DNA from: Oceaniglobus indicus
Lineage (GTDB): Bacteria; Pseudomonadota; Alphaproteobacteria; Rhodobacterales; Rhodobacteraceae
Assembly: GCF_002751875.1 (NCBI RefSeq)
Contig: NZ_NMZM01000003.1
Span: forward strand, 1 to 64,000
Direction of reading: 5' to 3'
Length of the DNA: 64,000 nucleotides
Shown here: positions 15,824 to 24,108 of the stretch, piece after piece
Layout: the number at the start of each line of letters is the position of its first letter
How positions within the stretch are numbered: position 1 is the stretch's first letter
The notes under the pieces: generated by a model
Seen by the model: only the letters and a program-made list of their open reading frames with translations
The model's database searches: none
Told to the model about the DNA's origin: nothing
Made by a program: the position numbers and the translations under genes

Positions 15824-16282
15824 ATGTATCCGACTCAAACCGCATATTCCGGCCTGCCCGATCCGGACACCCAGGGCGCATTCTATGCCGACGTTCCGTC
15901 CAAGCGCTTTTTCGCGTGGCTGATCGACATCCTGCTGATCGGATTGCTTTCGGTGCTGGTCTTGCCGTTCACGTTGTTCCTCGGGCTGTTCTTCTTCCCG
16001 CTGATCTTCATGGTCATCAGCTTCATGTATCGCACCGTTTCGCTGGCCAACCGGTCGGCGACGCCGGGGATGCGCGTCATGGCGATCGAGTTTCGCACCG
16101 CCCGGGGCCAGATGTTCGACCTCCCCGCCGCGTTCCTGCACACGGTCGGCTATACCGCCAGCGTCACCGTTTTTCCGGCGCAACTGGTGTCCATCGTGCT
16201 GATGCTGACGACGGCTCGCGCCCAGGGCCTGACCGATCATGTCCTTGGCACAGCGGCCATCAACAGGGCGGCCGCGGACTGA
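15824..16282 (+). CDS. RDD family integral membrane protein
   Basis: A 152-residue membrane protein with the RDD domain. After a 25-residue polar N-terminus, KRFFAWLIDILLIGLLS carries the Arg/Asp positions that name the family (here the first Arg is followed by FFAWLID), then two more hydrophobic segments (about 45-75 and 112-130) with the conserved RSATPGMRVMAIE loop. RDD proteins have been linked to ion or metabolite transport, but the role of this one is unknown. ATG at 15824 has GAGAGG upstream; the in-frame ATG at 15767 does not. It is probably cotranscribed with the DUF2852 gene. Confidence 0.85.
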   Translation: MYPTQTAYSGLPDPDTQGAFYADVPSKRFFAWLIDILLIGLLSVLVLPFTLFLGLFFFPLIFMVISFMYRTVSLANRSATPGMRVMAIEFRTARGQMFDLPAAFLHTVGYTASVTVFPAQLVSIVLMLTTARAQGLTDHVLGTAAINRAAAD

Positions 16283-16351
16283 CCCGCGCGGAAGGGGTTG
16301 GCGGATACGGCTTCCGGCGCTAGATTTCGTCCAGCAACATTTCGGAAACCC

Positions 16352-17185
16352 ATGCGCCACACCCTTCCCATCGCGCCGCAGTTCTATGTGACGGCTCCTC
16401 AACCATGTCCGTATCTGGACGGGCGGATGGAACGCAAACTGTTCACCGCCCTGACCGGAGAGCATGCCGAAACCCTGAACGATTCCCTGTCGCAGCAGGG
16501 GTTCCGGCGGTCGCAGAACGTGCTGTATCGCCCGTCCTGTGCCGAATGTTCGGCCTGCATTTCGGCGCGCATCCGGGTTGCCGATTTCAAACCGTCGCGC
16601 ACCCAGCGCAAGCTGATGAACCGCAACGCCGACCTGATCCGCAAGGCCACGTCGCCCTGGGCGACCGAAGACCAATACGCGCTGTTCCGCCGTTACCTGG
16701 AAAGCCGCCATGCCACCGGCGGCATGGCCGACATGGATATCTTCGAATTCGCCGCGATGATCGAGGAAACGCCGATCCGCAGTCGGGTGGTGGAATATAC
16801 CCGCCGCGATCCCGACGGCGGACGACCCGATCTGTCGGCCGTTTGCCTGACCGACGTGCTGTCGGATGGGCTGAGCATGGTTTATTCCTTCTACGATCCC
16901 GACGACATCGCGGCCAGCCTCGGCACCTACGTGATTCTCGATCATGTCCGCATCGCCCGCGACGCCGGTCTGCCCTATGTTTACCTGGGCTACTGGGTGC
17001 CCGGCAGCGCCAAGATGGGCTACAAGTCGCGCTTTTCCGCGCTCGAAGTGTATTTTGGCGGCGCATGGCAGCCGATGGGCGATCCGGCGCGCTATTCCTC
17101 CAGCCTGCATCCGTTGTCCACCGATCCCATCGCCGAACAGGTGGCGCGCATCGACCTGCCCGACGGACGCGCCAACAGACCTTGA
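16352..17185 (+). CDS. bpt: Aspartate/glutamate leucyl-transferase (arginyltransferase family)
   Basis: A 277-residue bacterial Bpt/ATE family enzyme, which transfers Leu from Leu-tRNA to N-terminal Asp or Glu and so marks proteins for ClpS/ClpAP degradation. The N-terminal cysteine cluster is visible in [11 protein letters not shown] and [14 protein letters not shown]. The GNAT-like C-terminal domain has [16 protein letters not shown] and [14 protein letters not shown], then [15 protein letters not shown] at 16352 starts at [16 protein letters not shown], the normal family N-terminus; a longer frame to 16298 has no support. Confidence 0.92.
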   Translation: MRHTLPIAPQFYVTAPQPCPYLDGRMERKLFTALTGEHAETLNDSLSQQGFRRSQNVLYRPSCAECSACISARIRVADFKPSRTQRKLMNRNADLIRKATSPWATEDQYALFRRYLESRHATGGMADMDIFEFAAMIEETPIRSRVVEYTRRDPDGGRPDLSAVCLTDVLSDGLSMVYSFYDPDDIAASLGTYVILDHVRIARDAGLPYVYLGYWVPGSAKMGYKSRFSALEVYFGGAWQPMGDPARYSSSLHPLSTDPIAEQVARIDLPDGRANRP

Positions 17186-17356
17186 GCGCGGCGCGACCCG
17201 GCCCGCGTGCCCTTGCAAGCGGCGGATGACTGACGCAAGGTTGCGCGCGACGGTGCGACGCGCGGTCACTCTTGTTTATTGACGGTCGCCGCGGCGGCCA
17301 TGTTTCGTGCGCCGCCCCGCCGGGAATCGGCACGCGCCTGCCCTGGACGCCAAACC

Positions 17357-17794
17357 ATGAAGAAAATCTTTATCCTGAACGGTCCCAACCTGAACCTGCT
17401 GGGGCTGCGGCAACCCGAGATCTATGGCCGCGAGACCCTGGCCGATGTCGAATCGCAGTGCGCCGAAATCGGCCGGCCCCTCGGGCTTGAGATCCGTTTG
17501 CTGCAAAGCAACTGGGAAGGCCAGATCGTCGACTGGATCCACGAGGCCCGCAATGTGGCCGCCGGGATCATCATCAACCCTGCCGCGCTGACCCATACCT
17601 CGGTGGCGGTGCTGGATGCGCTGAACGCCTTTGAAGGCCCCGTGTTCGAGGTGCATATCTCGAACGTGCACAAGCGCGAGTCCTTCCGCCATCATTCGTA
17701 TGTTTCGCTGCGCGCCGATGGCGTCATCGCGGGCTTCGGCATCGAAGGATATGGCCTGGCCCTGCGCCGGATGGGAACCCTGGTAAACGGATGA
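17357..17794 (+). CDS. aroQ: Type II 3-dehydroquinate dehydratase
   Basis: A 145-residue type II dehydroquinase, which dehydrates 3-dehydroquinate to 3-dehydroshikimate. Motifs are [12 protein letters not shown] (5-16), catalytic Tyr23 in QPEIYG with Arg18, [23 protein letters not shown] and the late His in [21 protein letters not shown] at 17357 is the only start that matches the family. It is followed after 4 bases by a Gfo/Idh oxidoreductase and then an HpaI-type aldolase, so it appears to sit in a catabolic operon rather than next to accBC, a common roseobacter arrangement of the biosynthetic gene. It may therefore be a paralogue. Confidence 0.88.
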   Translation: MKKIFILNGPNLNLLGLRQPEIYGRETLADVESQCAEIGRPLGLEIRLLQSNWEGQIVDWIHEARNVAAGIIINPAALTHTSVAVLDALNAFEGPVFEVHISNVHKRESFRHHSYVSLRADGVIAGFGIEGYGLALRRMGTLVNG

Positions 17795-17798
17795 CATC

Positions 17799-18830
17799 AT
17801 GACCGTGCGGATTGCCGTTGCCGGTCTGGGCGTGATCGGCCTGCGCCATGCCGCGGCGTTGATGGGCGCCGACGACGTGACACTGGCCGCCATCGTCGAC
17901 CCTTGCGACGCGGCGGGCGTCACGGCGGCACGCCACCGCGTTCCGCATTACCGGACGCTCGGCGATCTGATCGCCGCAGCGGATTGCGACGGGGTCATTC
18001 TGGCGACGCCCAACGCCCTGCATGTCGAACAGGCGCTGCGCTGTATCGCGGCCGGGTTGCCGTGCCTTGTGGAAAAACCGCTGGCGATCGACATCGCGGG
18101 CGCCGAAGCGGTGGTTGCCGCCGCCGAAACGGCCGGCGTGGCCGTCGCGGTCGGCCATCACCGACGCCACAATCCCAGGATCACCACCGCCAAGGCCGCC
18201 ATTGACGCGGGAAGCCTGGGCCGCATCACGGCGGTGCAAGGCGCTGTATGGCTGTTCAAGCCCGATCCGTATTTCGACATCCCATGGCGACGCGCGCCCG
18301 GCGCCGGCCCGATCTACATGAACCTGATCCATGATATCGACGTCCTGCGCCATCTTGTGGGCGACATCGCAGCGGTGCACGCCATGACCGACGGCACCGT
18401 GCGCGGCCACGGGATCGAGGAAACCGCCGCGATCCTGCTGCGCTTTGCCAATGGCGCGCTGGGCACACTCAGCGTTTCGGACACGGTGGTCGCCCCGCTG
18501 AGTTGGGAGCTGACGGCCCGTGAAAACCCCGCCTATCCGGCCACCGGCGAATCCTGCACGTGGATCGCGGGCACCCATGGAGCGTTGTCGCTGCCCGACG
18601 CCGTGCTTTGGCATCAGCCGCACGAGCGGTCGTGGATGAAACCCATCGCCACCAGCCGCCCGGTCACCGATCTGGACGACCCGCTGGTCCGCCAGGTCCG
18701 CCAGTTCGCCGCCGTGATCCGGGGCGAAGCCGAACCGCTGGTGTCCGCGGCCGACGGCCTGGCGAACCAGCGCGTGATCGAAGCGGTCCACGCCTCGGCC
18801 GCAAGCGGACAGACCGTCGCGATTTACTGA
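17799..18830 (+). CDS. Gfo/Idh/MocA family NAD(P)-dependent oxidoreductase
   Basis: A 343-residue enzyme of the Gfo/Idh/MocA family. The Rossmann fold starts with VAGLGVIGLRHAAAL (7-21), the signature EKPLAID is at about 91-97, and the C-terminal domain has the GPIYMNLIHDIDVLRHLVG stretch with the His/Asp pair typical of the active site. Such enzymes oxidise hydroxyl groups of sugars, inositols, quinate-like cyclitols or dihydrodiols. It starts 4 bases after aroQ, implying coupled translation, and precedes an aldolase. If the AroQ neighbour is catabolic, oxidation of quinate or a similar cyclitol is one possible role. The substrate cannot be read from the sequence. Confidence 0.88.
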   Translation: MTVRIAVAGLGVIGLRHAAALMGADDVTLAAIVDPCDAAGVTAARHRVPHYRTLGDLIAAADCDGVILATPNALHVEQALRCIAAGLPCLVEKPLAIDIAGAEAVVAAAETAGVAVAVGHHRRHNPRITTAKAAIDAGSLGRITAVQGAVWLFKPDPYFDIPWRRAPGAGPIYMNLIHDIDVLRHLVGDIAAVHAMTDGTVRGHGIEETAAILLRFANGALGTLSVSDTVVAPLSWELTARENPAYPATGESCTWIAGTHGALSLPDAVLWHQPHERSWMKPIATSRPVTDLDDPLVRQVRQFAAVIRGEAEPLVSAADGLANQRVIEAVHASAASGQTVAIY

Positions 18831-18861
18831 CACCGGAACCGCCAACGAAAGGGCCATGACC

Positions 18862-19623
18862 ATGAAACAACCCCAGAACGCGTTCAAATCCGCCATCAAG
18901 GCCGGCAAGTCCCAGCTCGGGATCTGGAACTCGATTGCCGAACCCACGGTGATCGAGGCACTGGCAGGTGCGGGGTTCGACTGGGTGCTGATCGATGCGG
19001 AACATACGCCGTTGTCCGACGCCGATGTGATGCGCGCGCTTCAGGTCATCGCCGCCTATCCCGAAACCTCGGCCATCGTCCGGCCCGTTGCCAACGACAC
19101 CGCCGTCATCAAGCGCCTGCTGGACATCGGCGCGCAAACCCTTCTTGTGCCCTATGTCGAAACCCGGGCCGAGGCGCAGGCGGCGGTTGACGCCATGCAT
19201 TATGGCCCGCGGGGTCTGCGCGGTTACGCGGGGCTGACCCGGTCCAGCCGGTATGGCCAGGTCGAAGGATACGGCACCGGCGCATCCGATCCGCTGTGCC
19301 TGCTGTTGCAGGTGGAAACCGCCAAGGGGATCGAAAACCTCGATGCCATCGCGGGTGTCGAAGGGGTGGACGGCGTGTTCATCGGCCCGGCCGACCTTGC
19401 CGCGTCCATGGGTCACCCCGGCAACACCGGGCATCCCGATGTGGTCGGGGCCGTGGAACATGCCATCGCCCGCCTGAAAGAGCTGGGGATGCCGGCCGGC
19501 TTCCTGTCGCTGGACGATGCCCAGAACGCCCGCTGCATCGAACTGGGCACCACCTTTACCGCGGTCGGTGTCGACATGGCGTTGCTCTTGTCGGGTTTGA
19601 AGAACCTGCGCGCCCGCTTCTGA
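18862..19623 (+). CDS. HpcH/HpaI-type 2-oxo-acid aldolase
   Basis: A 253-residue class II aldolase of the HpcH/HpaI family, metal-dependent enzymes that split 4-hydroxy-2-oxo acids into pyruvate and an aldehyde. Visible are LGIWNSIAEPTVIEALAG, DWVLIDAEHTPLS with the catalytic His, VRPVAND, the metal-ligand Glu in LLLQVETAKGIENL and Asp in GVFIGPADLAASMG. ATG at 18862 is preferred because AAAGGG lies 8 bases before it; the ATG at 18856 is too close to that site. It is the third gene of the aroQ operon. The aldehyde product is unknown. Confidence 0.9.
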   Translation: MKQPQNAFKSAIKAGKSQLGIWNSIAEPTVIEALAGAGFDWVLIDAEHTPLSDADVMRALQVIAAYPETSAIVRPVANDTAVIKRLLDIGAQTLLVPYVETRAEAQAAVDAMHYGPRGLRGYAGLTRSSRYGQVEGYGTGASDPLCLLLQVETAKGIENLDAIAGVEGVDGVFIGPADLAASMGHPGNTGHPDVVGAVEHAIARLKELGMPAGFLSLDDAQNARCIELGTTFTAVGVDMALLLSGLKNLRARF

Positions 19624-19630
19624 CGCGCGA

Positions 19631-20062
19631 TCAGAGACCGGCGGCGGCGCGGGCGTCCAGGATGCCCAGCGCCGCCTGCGCGGCTTCGCGCCCCTTTTCG
19701 ACGAAATGCGCCCGGAAGATCGCGTCGTGGTGCGCGGTTTCCTGATACTGGTGCGGCGTCAGCGAGACGGACAGCACCGGCACCCCGGTGTCCAGCCCGG
19801 CCCGCATCAGCCCGTCCACCACCGCCGCGGCGACGAAATCGTGCCGGTAGATTCCGCCATCGACCACGAAGGCGGCGCAGATCACGGCGGCATAGCGTCC
19901 GCTCGCCGCCAGGTCGCGCGCCATCAGCGGCATCTCGAACGCGCCCGGAACATCGAAGGTATCGATCTGGGCCGCCGGGATCAGCGCGGTAAAACCCTCG
20001 TGGGCGCGGTCGACGATATCGGCGTGCCAACGGGCCTTGATGAAAGCGAAACGTGGGGGCAT
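19631..20062 (-). CDS. ribH: 6,7-dimethyl-8-ribityllumazine synthase, RibH2-like
   Basis: A 143-residue lumazine synthase, the penultimate step of riboflavin synthesis. RFAFIKARWHADIVDRAHEGF at the N-terminus with the conserved aromatic Trp12, the GAFEMPLMA loop, FVVDGGIYRHDFVA with catalytic-loop His, and VPVLSVSLTPHQ match the RibH2 type known from Brucella and rhizobia rather than the usual RibH1 (which has ...SLTDGTI...). The ATG at 20062 has AGAGGA upstream. The gene is convergent to the aldolase and lies directly behind an FMN riboswitch, so its expression should fall when FMN is abundant. No other rib gene is nearby. Confidence 0.9.
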   Translation of the reverse strand: MPPRFAFIKARWHADIVDRAHEGFTALIPAAQIDTFDVPGAFEMPLMARDLAASGRYAAVICAAFVVDGGIYRHDFVAAAVVDGLMRAGLDTGVPVLSVSLTPHQYQETAHHDAIFRAHFVEKGREAAQAALGILDARAAAGL

Positions 20063-20105
20063 CGATGCAATCCTCTCATATCCCGTTCCGTGAGAGGCGA
20101 TTGCA

Positions 20106-20138
20106 CGACGTCCGCCCGGCCCCCTGGGGCCGGTCGTC
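20106..20138 (-). terminator. Hairpin in the FMN riboswitch expression platform
   Basis: Perfect arms CCGGCCCC (20116-20123) and GGGGCCGG (20126-20133), extended by GACG/CGTC further out, form a strong stem between the FMN aptamer and ribH. It is placed to act as the regulated terminator or sequestering stem of the switch. Confidence 0.55.
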
Positions 20139-20145
20139 AGGCATG

Positions 20146-20284
20146 CTCTCTTTCATCCGGACTGTGACCGTCGGCTCGGGAGTTGCACCCGATCTGCTGA
20201 CCCTTTCCAGCGAAAGGCGCTCGCGGGCTTGCGGGTGAAACCGCTTACCGCCGGTGGGGAATTGCGCCCCGCCCCGAGAACGCC
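20146..20284 (-). promoter_or_regulatory. FMN riboswitch (RFN element)
   Basis: On the minus strand the conserved RFN blocks occur in order: GGGGCGGGGCGCAATTCCCC, ACCGGCGGTAAG, AGCCCGCGAGCG, GGTCAGCAGAT, a GTGCAACTCC block, GAGCCGACGGTCACAGTC and CGGATGAAAGAGAG. This matches the six-stem FMN aptamer. It ends about 85 bases before ribH, and a GC-rich hairpin follows. It should turn ribH down when FMN is bound. Confidence 0.95.
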
Positions 20285-20312
20285 GTTCTTGTCGGCCAGG
20301 ACAGGGCAAGAT

Positions 20313-20403
20313 GCAAGCCCCGGCCTCGCGTCAGGCGGGGGCCGCGGCCGGGGGCTTGCCCCGACCGCGCGGGCGGGTCCGGCGGCATACGCGCGCCGGA
20401 CCC
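20313..20403 (-). terminator. Tandem hairpins after the methylthioribose transporter operon
   Basis: Two inverted repeats follow the binding-protein stop (20410). The nearer has perfect 10-bp arms GGGTCCGGCG (20375-20384) and CGCCGGACCC (20394-20403). The farther pairs GCAAGCCCCGGCC (20313-20325) with its near-complement at 20346-20359, with one bulged base. They probably end the transporter transcript and isolate the riboswitch-controlled ribH. Confidence 0.6.
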
Positions 20404-20409
20404 AATCGA

Positions 20410-21456
20410 TCACCGCTCGGGCATCGGCATCCAGTCGGGCATTGCGACGTCGGCATGGGCGAACGACGGAACCGAAGCGCCCAGTTCTTCCATGTTGCTG
20501 ATATCGCCGTCGTTCAGCATCTTCTGGGTGATCAGCGTGGGCGGCACGACGACCGACGCGCCCGGCTCTTCCCCGGCCAGCATCATCGCCAGCGTGCGCA
20601 CCGAAACCTCGCCCACCACGGCGGGGTTGGTGGCGACGGTGGCCACCCAGGCGCTGTCGGGTTCGCGCATGGCGGAAATGTCGGCGGTCGAGATGTCGGC
20701 CGAATAGATCTTGATGTCCTGGGTCAACCCGGCCTCGTCCACCGCGATCTTCACGCCCTTGGCGAATTCATCGAAGGGCGCGAACATGACGGTGATGTTC
20801 GGGTTCGCCTGCAACACGGAACGCGCCTGGTTGGCGACCGAGTTGGCGATGGGGTTGTCCAGCGTGCCGAACTGCGCGACCTCCTCGATTCCGGGGTTCG
20901 CCTCTTTCACCTCTTGCCAGGCCACGTCGCGACGATCCAGCGGGGCGATGCCGGGCACATAGACGTAACCCGCCTGCCATTCGGTGCCGTTGTCCTCGAT
21001 CGCCTGGTCCAGCGCCAGCTTGCCCAGCTGGTAGTCCGACTGTTCGATCTGGGGGATCGCCTCGTTCTCGACGTCGACATCGAAGGCGACGACCTTGATG
21101 CCCGCGTCCAGCGCGCGCTGCGCGACTTCCTTGATCGATTCGGTCAGCCCGTGCTGAATGATGATCCCGTCCACGCCCAGCGCGATGGCCTGATCCACCA
21201 TGTCGGCCTGCAACGCCGCGTCCTGGCGGCTGTCGAGGACGCGCAGATCGACGCCCAGCGCGGCGGCCTGCTTTTCGACGCCCGACAGATAGGCCTGGAA
21301 GAAGTCGCCGGTAGACAGGTAACGCACCAGCGCGATCTTGACGTCGGCGGCATTGTCGAAGGGCGCCGGCATGTCCTGGGCCATGGCGGCCCCGCCCGCG
21401 AAGGTCAGCGCCGTGGCGCCCATGAGATGAAGAAAGCTGCGTCTGATGATGGTCAT
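20410..21456 (-). CDS. Periplasmic sugar-binding protein, probable methylthioribose binder
   Basis: A 348-residue exported type I binding protein of the ribose family. The signal region starts with an RRSF twin-Arg-like patch (MTIIRRSFLHLMGATALTF) and ends GGAAMAQ. The mature protein has KIALVRYLSTGDFFQAYLSG, QADMVDQAIALGVDGIIIQ and AFDVDVENEAIPQ, as in ribose/autoinducer binders. ATG at 21456 has GGGAGG 7 bases upstream. It is the last gene of the minus-strand transporter operon, divergent from mtnK-mtnA, which suggests methylthioribose as ligand. That assignment is by context only. Confidence 0.85.
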   Translation of the reverse strand: MTIIRRSFLHLMGATALTFAGGAAMAQDMPAPFDNAADVKIALVRYLSTGDFFQAYLSGVEKQAAALGVDLRVLDSRQDAALQADMVDQAIALGVDGIIIQHGLTESIKEVAQRALDAGIKVVAFDVDVENEAIPQIEQSDYQLGKLALDQAIEDNGTEWQAGYVYVPGIAPLDRRDVAWQEVKEANPGIEEVAQFGTLDNPIANSVANQARSVLQANPNITVMFAPFDEFAKGVKIAVDEAGLTQDIKIYSADISTADISAMREPDSAWVATVATNPAVVGEVSVRTLAMMLAGEEPGASVVVPPTLITQKMLNDGDISNMEELGASVPSFAHADVAMPDWMPMPER

Positions 21457-21498
21457 TTGGTATCCTCCCGATTGAACCATGCGTTTGGACTTCGCCCG

Positions 21499-22494
21499 TC
21501 AGCCTTTTGTTTTCATCCGGTTTGACAGGGCGAAGGTGAAGACGAGCGCGACGACAAGAACCGCGCCCTTGACGAAATCCTGCGTGTAATAGGGCGCGTT
21601 CATCATCGTCAGACCCTGCAACAGGATCCCGACGAACAGCGCCCCGACCGCCGTGCCGAAGGCGTTCGGCTTGGCCGCGCCCAGCACCGCGAAACCGATC
21701 AGCGCCGCCGCCACCGCATCCAGCAACAGGTTGTTGCCCGACGCGATGTCACCGCGGCCCAGCCGTCCGGCCAACAGGATGCCCCCGATCGACGCCAGAA
21801 CGCCCGAGATCATGTAGGCGGCCACCTTGTACCGCTCGACGTTGGCGCCCGCCAGTCCGGCGGCCCGGGCGTTGGACCCGATGGCATACATCATCCGCCC
21901 ATGGCGCGTGAAGCTGAGGAAGATCCAGATCAGCAGGCCGACCACCACGAACACCACCACCGGCATCGGGATCAGGTTCGGCAGCACGAAATCGAAGCGG
22001 TGCCGCCCCAGCCACAGGAAAGCGGCGGAAAATGTGCCCTCGGCAGTGGAGCCATCGGGCAGGGTCATGCCGGTCGAAATCGAACGCCCCTCGGTCGGGA
22101 TGCGCTGGACACCGATCAGCAGGAACATCATGCCAAGGGTCGCCAACAGGTCCGGTACCTTGAACTTGACGATCAGCAGGCCGTTCACCAGCCCCACGAA
22201 CGCCCCCATCGCCAGACACAGCGCGACGGCGACGATGGCGGGCTGTTCCAGCACCACCATGGAATAGGACGACAGCATCAGCGCCGACGTCGCGACCGAC
22301 CCGATGGACAGGTCGAACCCGTCCACCACCAGCGTGCAGGTCACGCCCAGGGCCAGGATGCCGGTGATCGCCACCGACTGAAAGATGAAGACCGCGCTGC
22401 GCGGGCCGAAGAATCCGTCGGCGAAGACGCTGAAATAGATCAGCAATCCCGCCAGAAGCGCAAGGAAGCCGTATTTGATGGCGATGCGGGTCAT
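21499..22494 (-). CDS. Ribose-type ABC transporter permease, probable methylthioribose import
   Basis: A 331-residue integral membrane permease of the RbsC type with about nine or ten hydrophobic segments. Motifs are VVDGFDLSIGSVATS (about 57-71), VNGLLIVKFKVPDLLATLG and the cytoplasmic coupling region RMMYAIGSNARAAGLAG. Its ATG overlaps the ATPase stop codon (ATGA). It lies between the ATPase and the binding protein genes and would form the membrane channel as a homodimer. Context with mtnK and mtnA suggests methylthioribose as substrate. Confidence 0.88.
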   Translation of the reverse strand: MTRIAIKYGFLALLAGLLIYFSVFADGFFGPRSAVFIFQSVAITGILALGVTCTLVVDGFDLSIGSVATSALMLSSYSMVVLEQPAIVAVALCLAMGAFVGLVNGLLIVKFKVPDLLATLGMMFLLIGVQRIPTEGRSISTGMTLPDGSTAEGTFSAAFLWLGRHRFDFVLPNLIPMPVVVFVVVGLLIWIFLSFTRHGRMMYAIGSNARAAGLAGANVERYKVAAYMISGVLASIGGILLAGRLGRGDIASGNNLLLDAVAAALIGFAVLGAAKPNAFGTAVGALFVGILLQGLTMMNAPYYTQDFVKGAVLVVALVFTFALSNRMKTKG

Positions 22495-23996
22495 GGATGC
22501 GCTCCGGTCGTTCCGCCCGAAACCTGGGCGATGATGGCAGACAGATCGGCGGTGCGGCTGTCATGCACGCCCGCCATTTCGTATTCGTGAAGCACGACGA
22601 TGCGGTCCGCGATTTCCAGTGCTTCGTCCAGTTCCGACACGAAAACCAGGGTCGCGCGTTCGGCCGCCGTCGCGCGGATATGGGCGCCGATGTCGCGGCG
22701 GGCCTTGATGTCGACGCCCTGGAACGGTTCGTCCAGCACCAGAACGCGGCAGGGTTCCAGCAGCCAGCGCGCCACCATCACCTTTTGCTGATTGCCCCCC
22801 GACAGCGACCCGATATCGTCGCCCTCGGACTGACAGACGACACCCAGCGTTTCGATCATCCCGGCCGTCGCGCGGCGCTGTTCGCGGCCGCGCAGGAACG
22901 ACAGGCGCGAAAACCGCCGCAGGAACGGCAGGGTCATGTTGCCGGTCAGATCGAAAGACGGCACCACCGCGTTGTCGGCGCGGTCCTTGGGGCACAGGTG
23001 CACGCCCTTGGCGATGGCATCGCCGGGGCCGCCGGGACAGTAGGACGCTCCGTCCAGCCGCACCTCGCCACCCGCGGACTTGAACAAACCGAACAATATA
23101 CCGGCAAGTTTTGTTTTTCCGCTGCCCAACAACCCAGTAATTGCGACAATCTCGCCCTTGTGGGCGGTCAGGTCGATGCCTGTGGCGCCGGGCTGCAACT
23201 GCAACCCGCGCAGCTCGAGAACGGGGGCGCCGCGGGTGGCGTCGGACAGGCTCACGTCGGTCATCGCGTGACCCAGCATCGCCGTGACCGCGCCTTCGTA
23301 ATCCAGCGGTGCCGTGTCGAAGGTGCCCGACACCTGCCCGTCGCGCATCGACACGATCCGGTCGGCAATGCGGCGGATGTCCGACACCCGGTGCGAGATA
23401 TAGAGGATCGCCACACCGGTTTCGCGCAACCGGTCGATCAGGGCGAACAGCCGCTCGGCCTCGGTCGCGGACAACGACGATGTCGGCTCGTCCAGGATCA
23501 GAACCCGGGGCGATTTCGCCATGGCGCGGGCGATCGCGATCATCTGCCGGTCCGCCAGGCCCAGGTCGGCCATCGGGGCGGTCACGTCCAGATCCAGCCC
23601 CATCAGGCGGGCGACCTCCTGCGCCTCGCGCCGCAGGGCCGCGCGACGCACGAAAACGCCGTGCCCCGGATCGGCAAGCCGGTCCAGCAGCAGGTTCGAC
23701 GCCACGTCCAGCCCCGTCACGACGCCATCGGCGATGGACTGGTGCACGGTGACGACACCCTGCGCAATCGCATCGCGCGGCCCGTCGGGCGCATAGGGCG
23801 CCCCGTTCAGACGCAATGTACCGGCGTCCGGCTTGTGAACTCCGCTCAGCACCTTGACGAGGGTGGATTTGCCCGCACCGTTGGCGCCCATCAGGACGGT
23901 CACCTGTCCCGCCGGAAGGTGCAGCGAAATGTTGCGCAAAACCCGGTTCGGGCCGAAGGACTTGCTTATTCCTATGATGTCGCAGGCTGATGTCAT
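22491..23996 (-). CDS. Ribose-type ABC transporter ATPase, probable methylthioribose import
   Basis: A 501-residue double ABC ATPase. The first domain has Walker A GANGAGKST (about 35-43), the degenerate signature LGLADRQMIAIARAM and Walker B LILDEPTSSLS; the second has GLLGSGKTK, an intact LSGGNQQKVMVARWL and LVLDEPFQGVD. ATG at 23996 has GGAG 6 bases upstream; the longer frame to 24110 overlaps the divergent operator. It is the first gene of the transporter operon. The stretch around 23100 (minus strand, codons for GILFGLFKSAGG) is locally less GC-rich than the rest. Confidence 0.9.
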   Translation of the reverse strand: MTSACDIIGISKSFGPNRVLRNISLHLPAGQVTVLMGANGAGKSTLVKVLSGVHKPDAGTLRLNGAPYAPDGPRDAIAQGVVTVHQSIADGVVTGLDVASNLLLDRLADPGHGVFVRRAALRREAQEVARLMGLDLDVTAPMADLGLADRQMIAIARAMAKSPRVLILDEPTSSLSATEAERLFALIDRLRETGVAILYISHRVSDIRRIADRIVSMRDGQVSGTFDTAPLDYEGAVTAMLGHAMTDVSLSDATRGAPVLELRGLQLQPGATGIDLTAHKGEIVAITGLLGSGKTKLAGILFGLFKSAGGEVRLDGASYCPGGPGDAIAKGVHLCPKDRADNAVVPSFDLTGNMTLPFLRRFSRLSFLRGREQRRATAGMIETLGVVCQSEGDDIGSLSGGNQQKVMVARWLLEPCRVLVLDEPFQGVDIKARRDIGAHIRATAAERATLVFVSELDEALEIADRIVVLHEYEMAGVHDSRTADLSAIIAQVSGGTTGAHP

Positions 23997-24108
23997 CCGG
24001 TTCTCCACTGCGGCAACCGTATGCAGCGATTGGCAAATGTCAACTAGATTGACAATTGTCGCATTTTGCTTTGTCCTTCCGCCAGGCGGCACTGACGGGA
24101 GAAGGTCC
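23997..24108. promoter_or_regulatory. Divergent operator region of the methylthioribose module
   Basis: Between the transporter operon and mtnK lie TGTCAA (24039-24044) facing TTGACA (24049-24054) around CTAGA, overlapping the perfect palindrome GACAATTGTC (24051-24060). The module's own SorC/DeoR-type regulator is encoded at 26473, so these overlapping palindromes are good candidates for its operator, controlling both divergent promoters. Confidence 0.55.
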
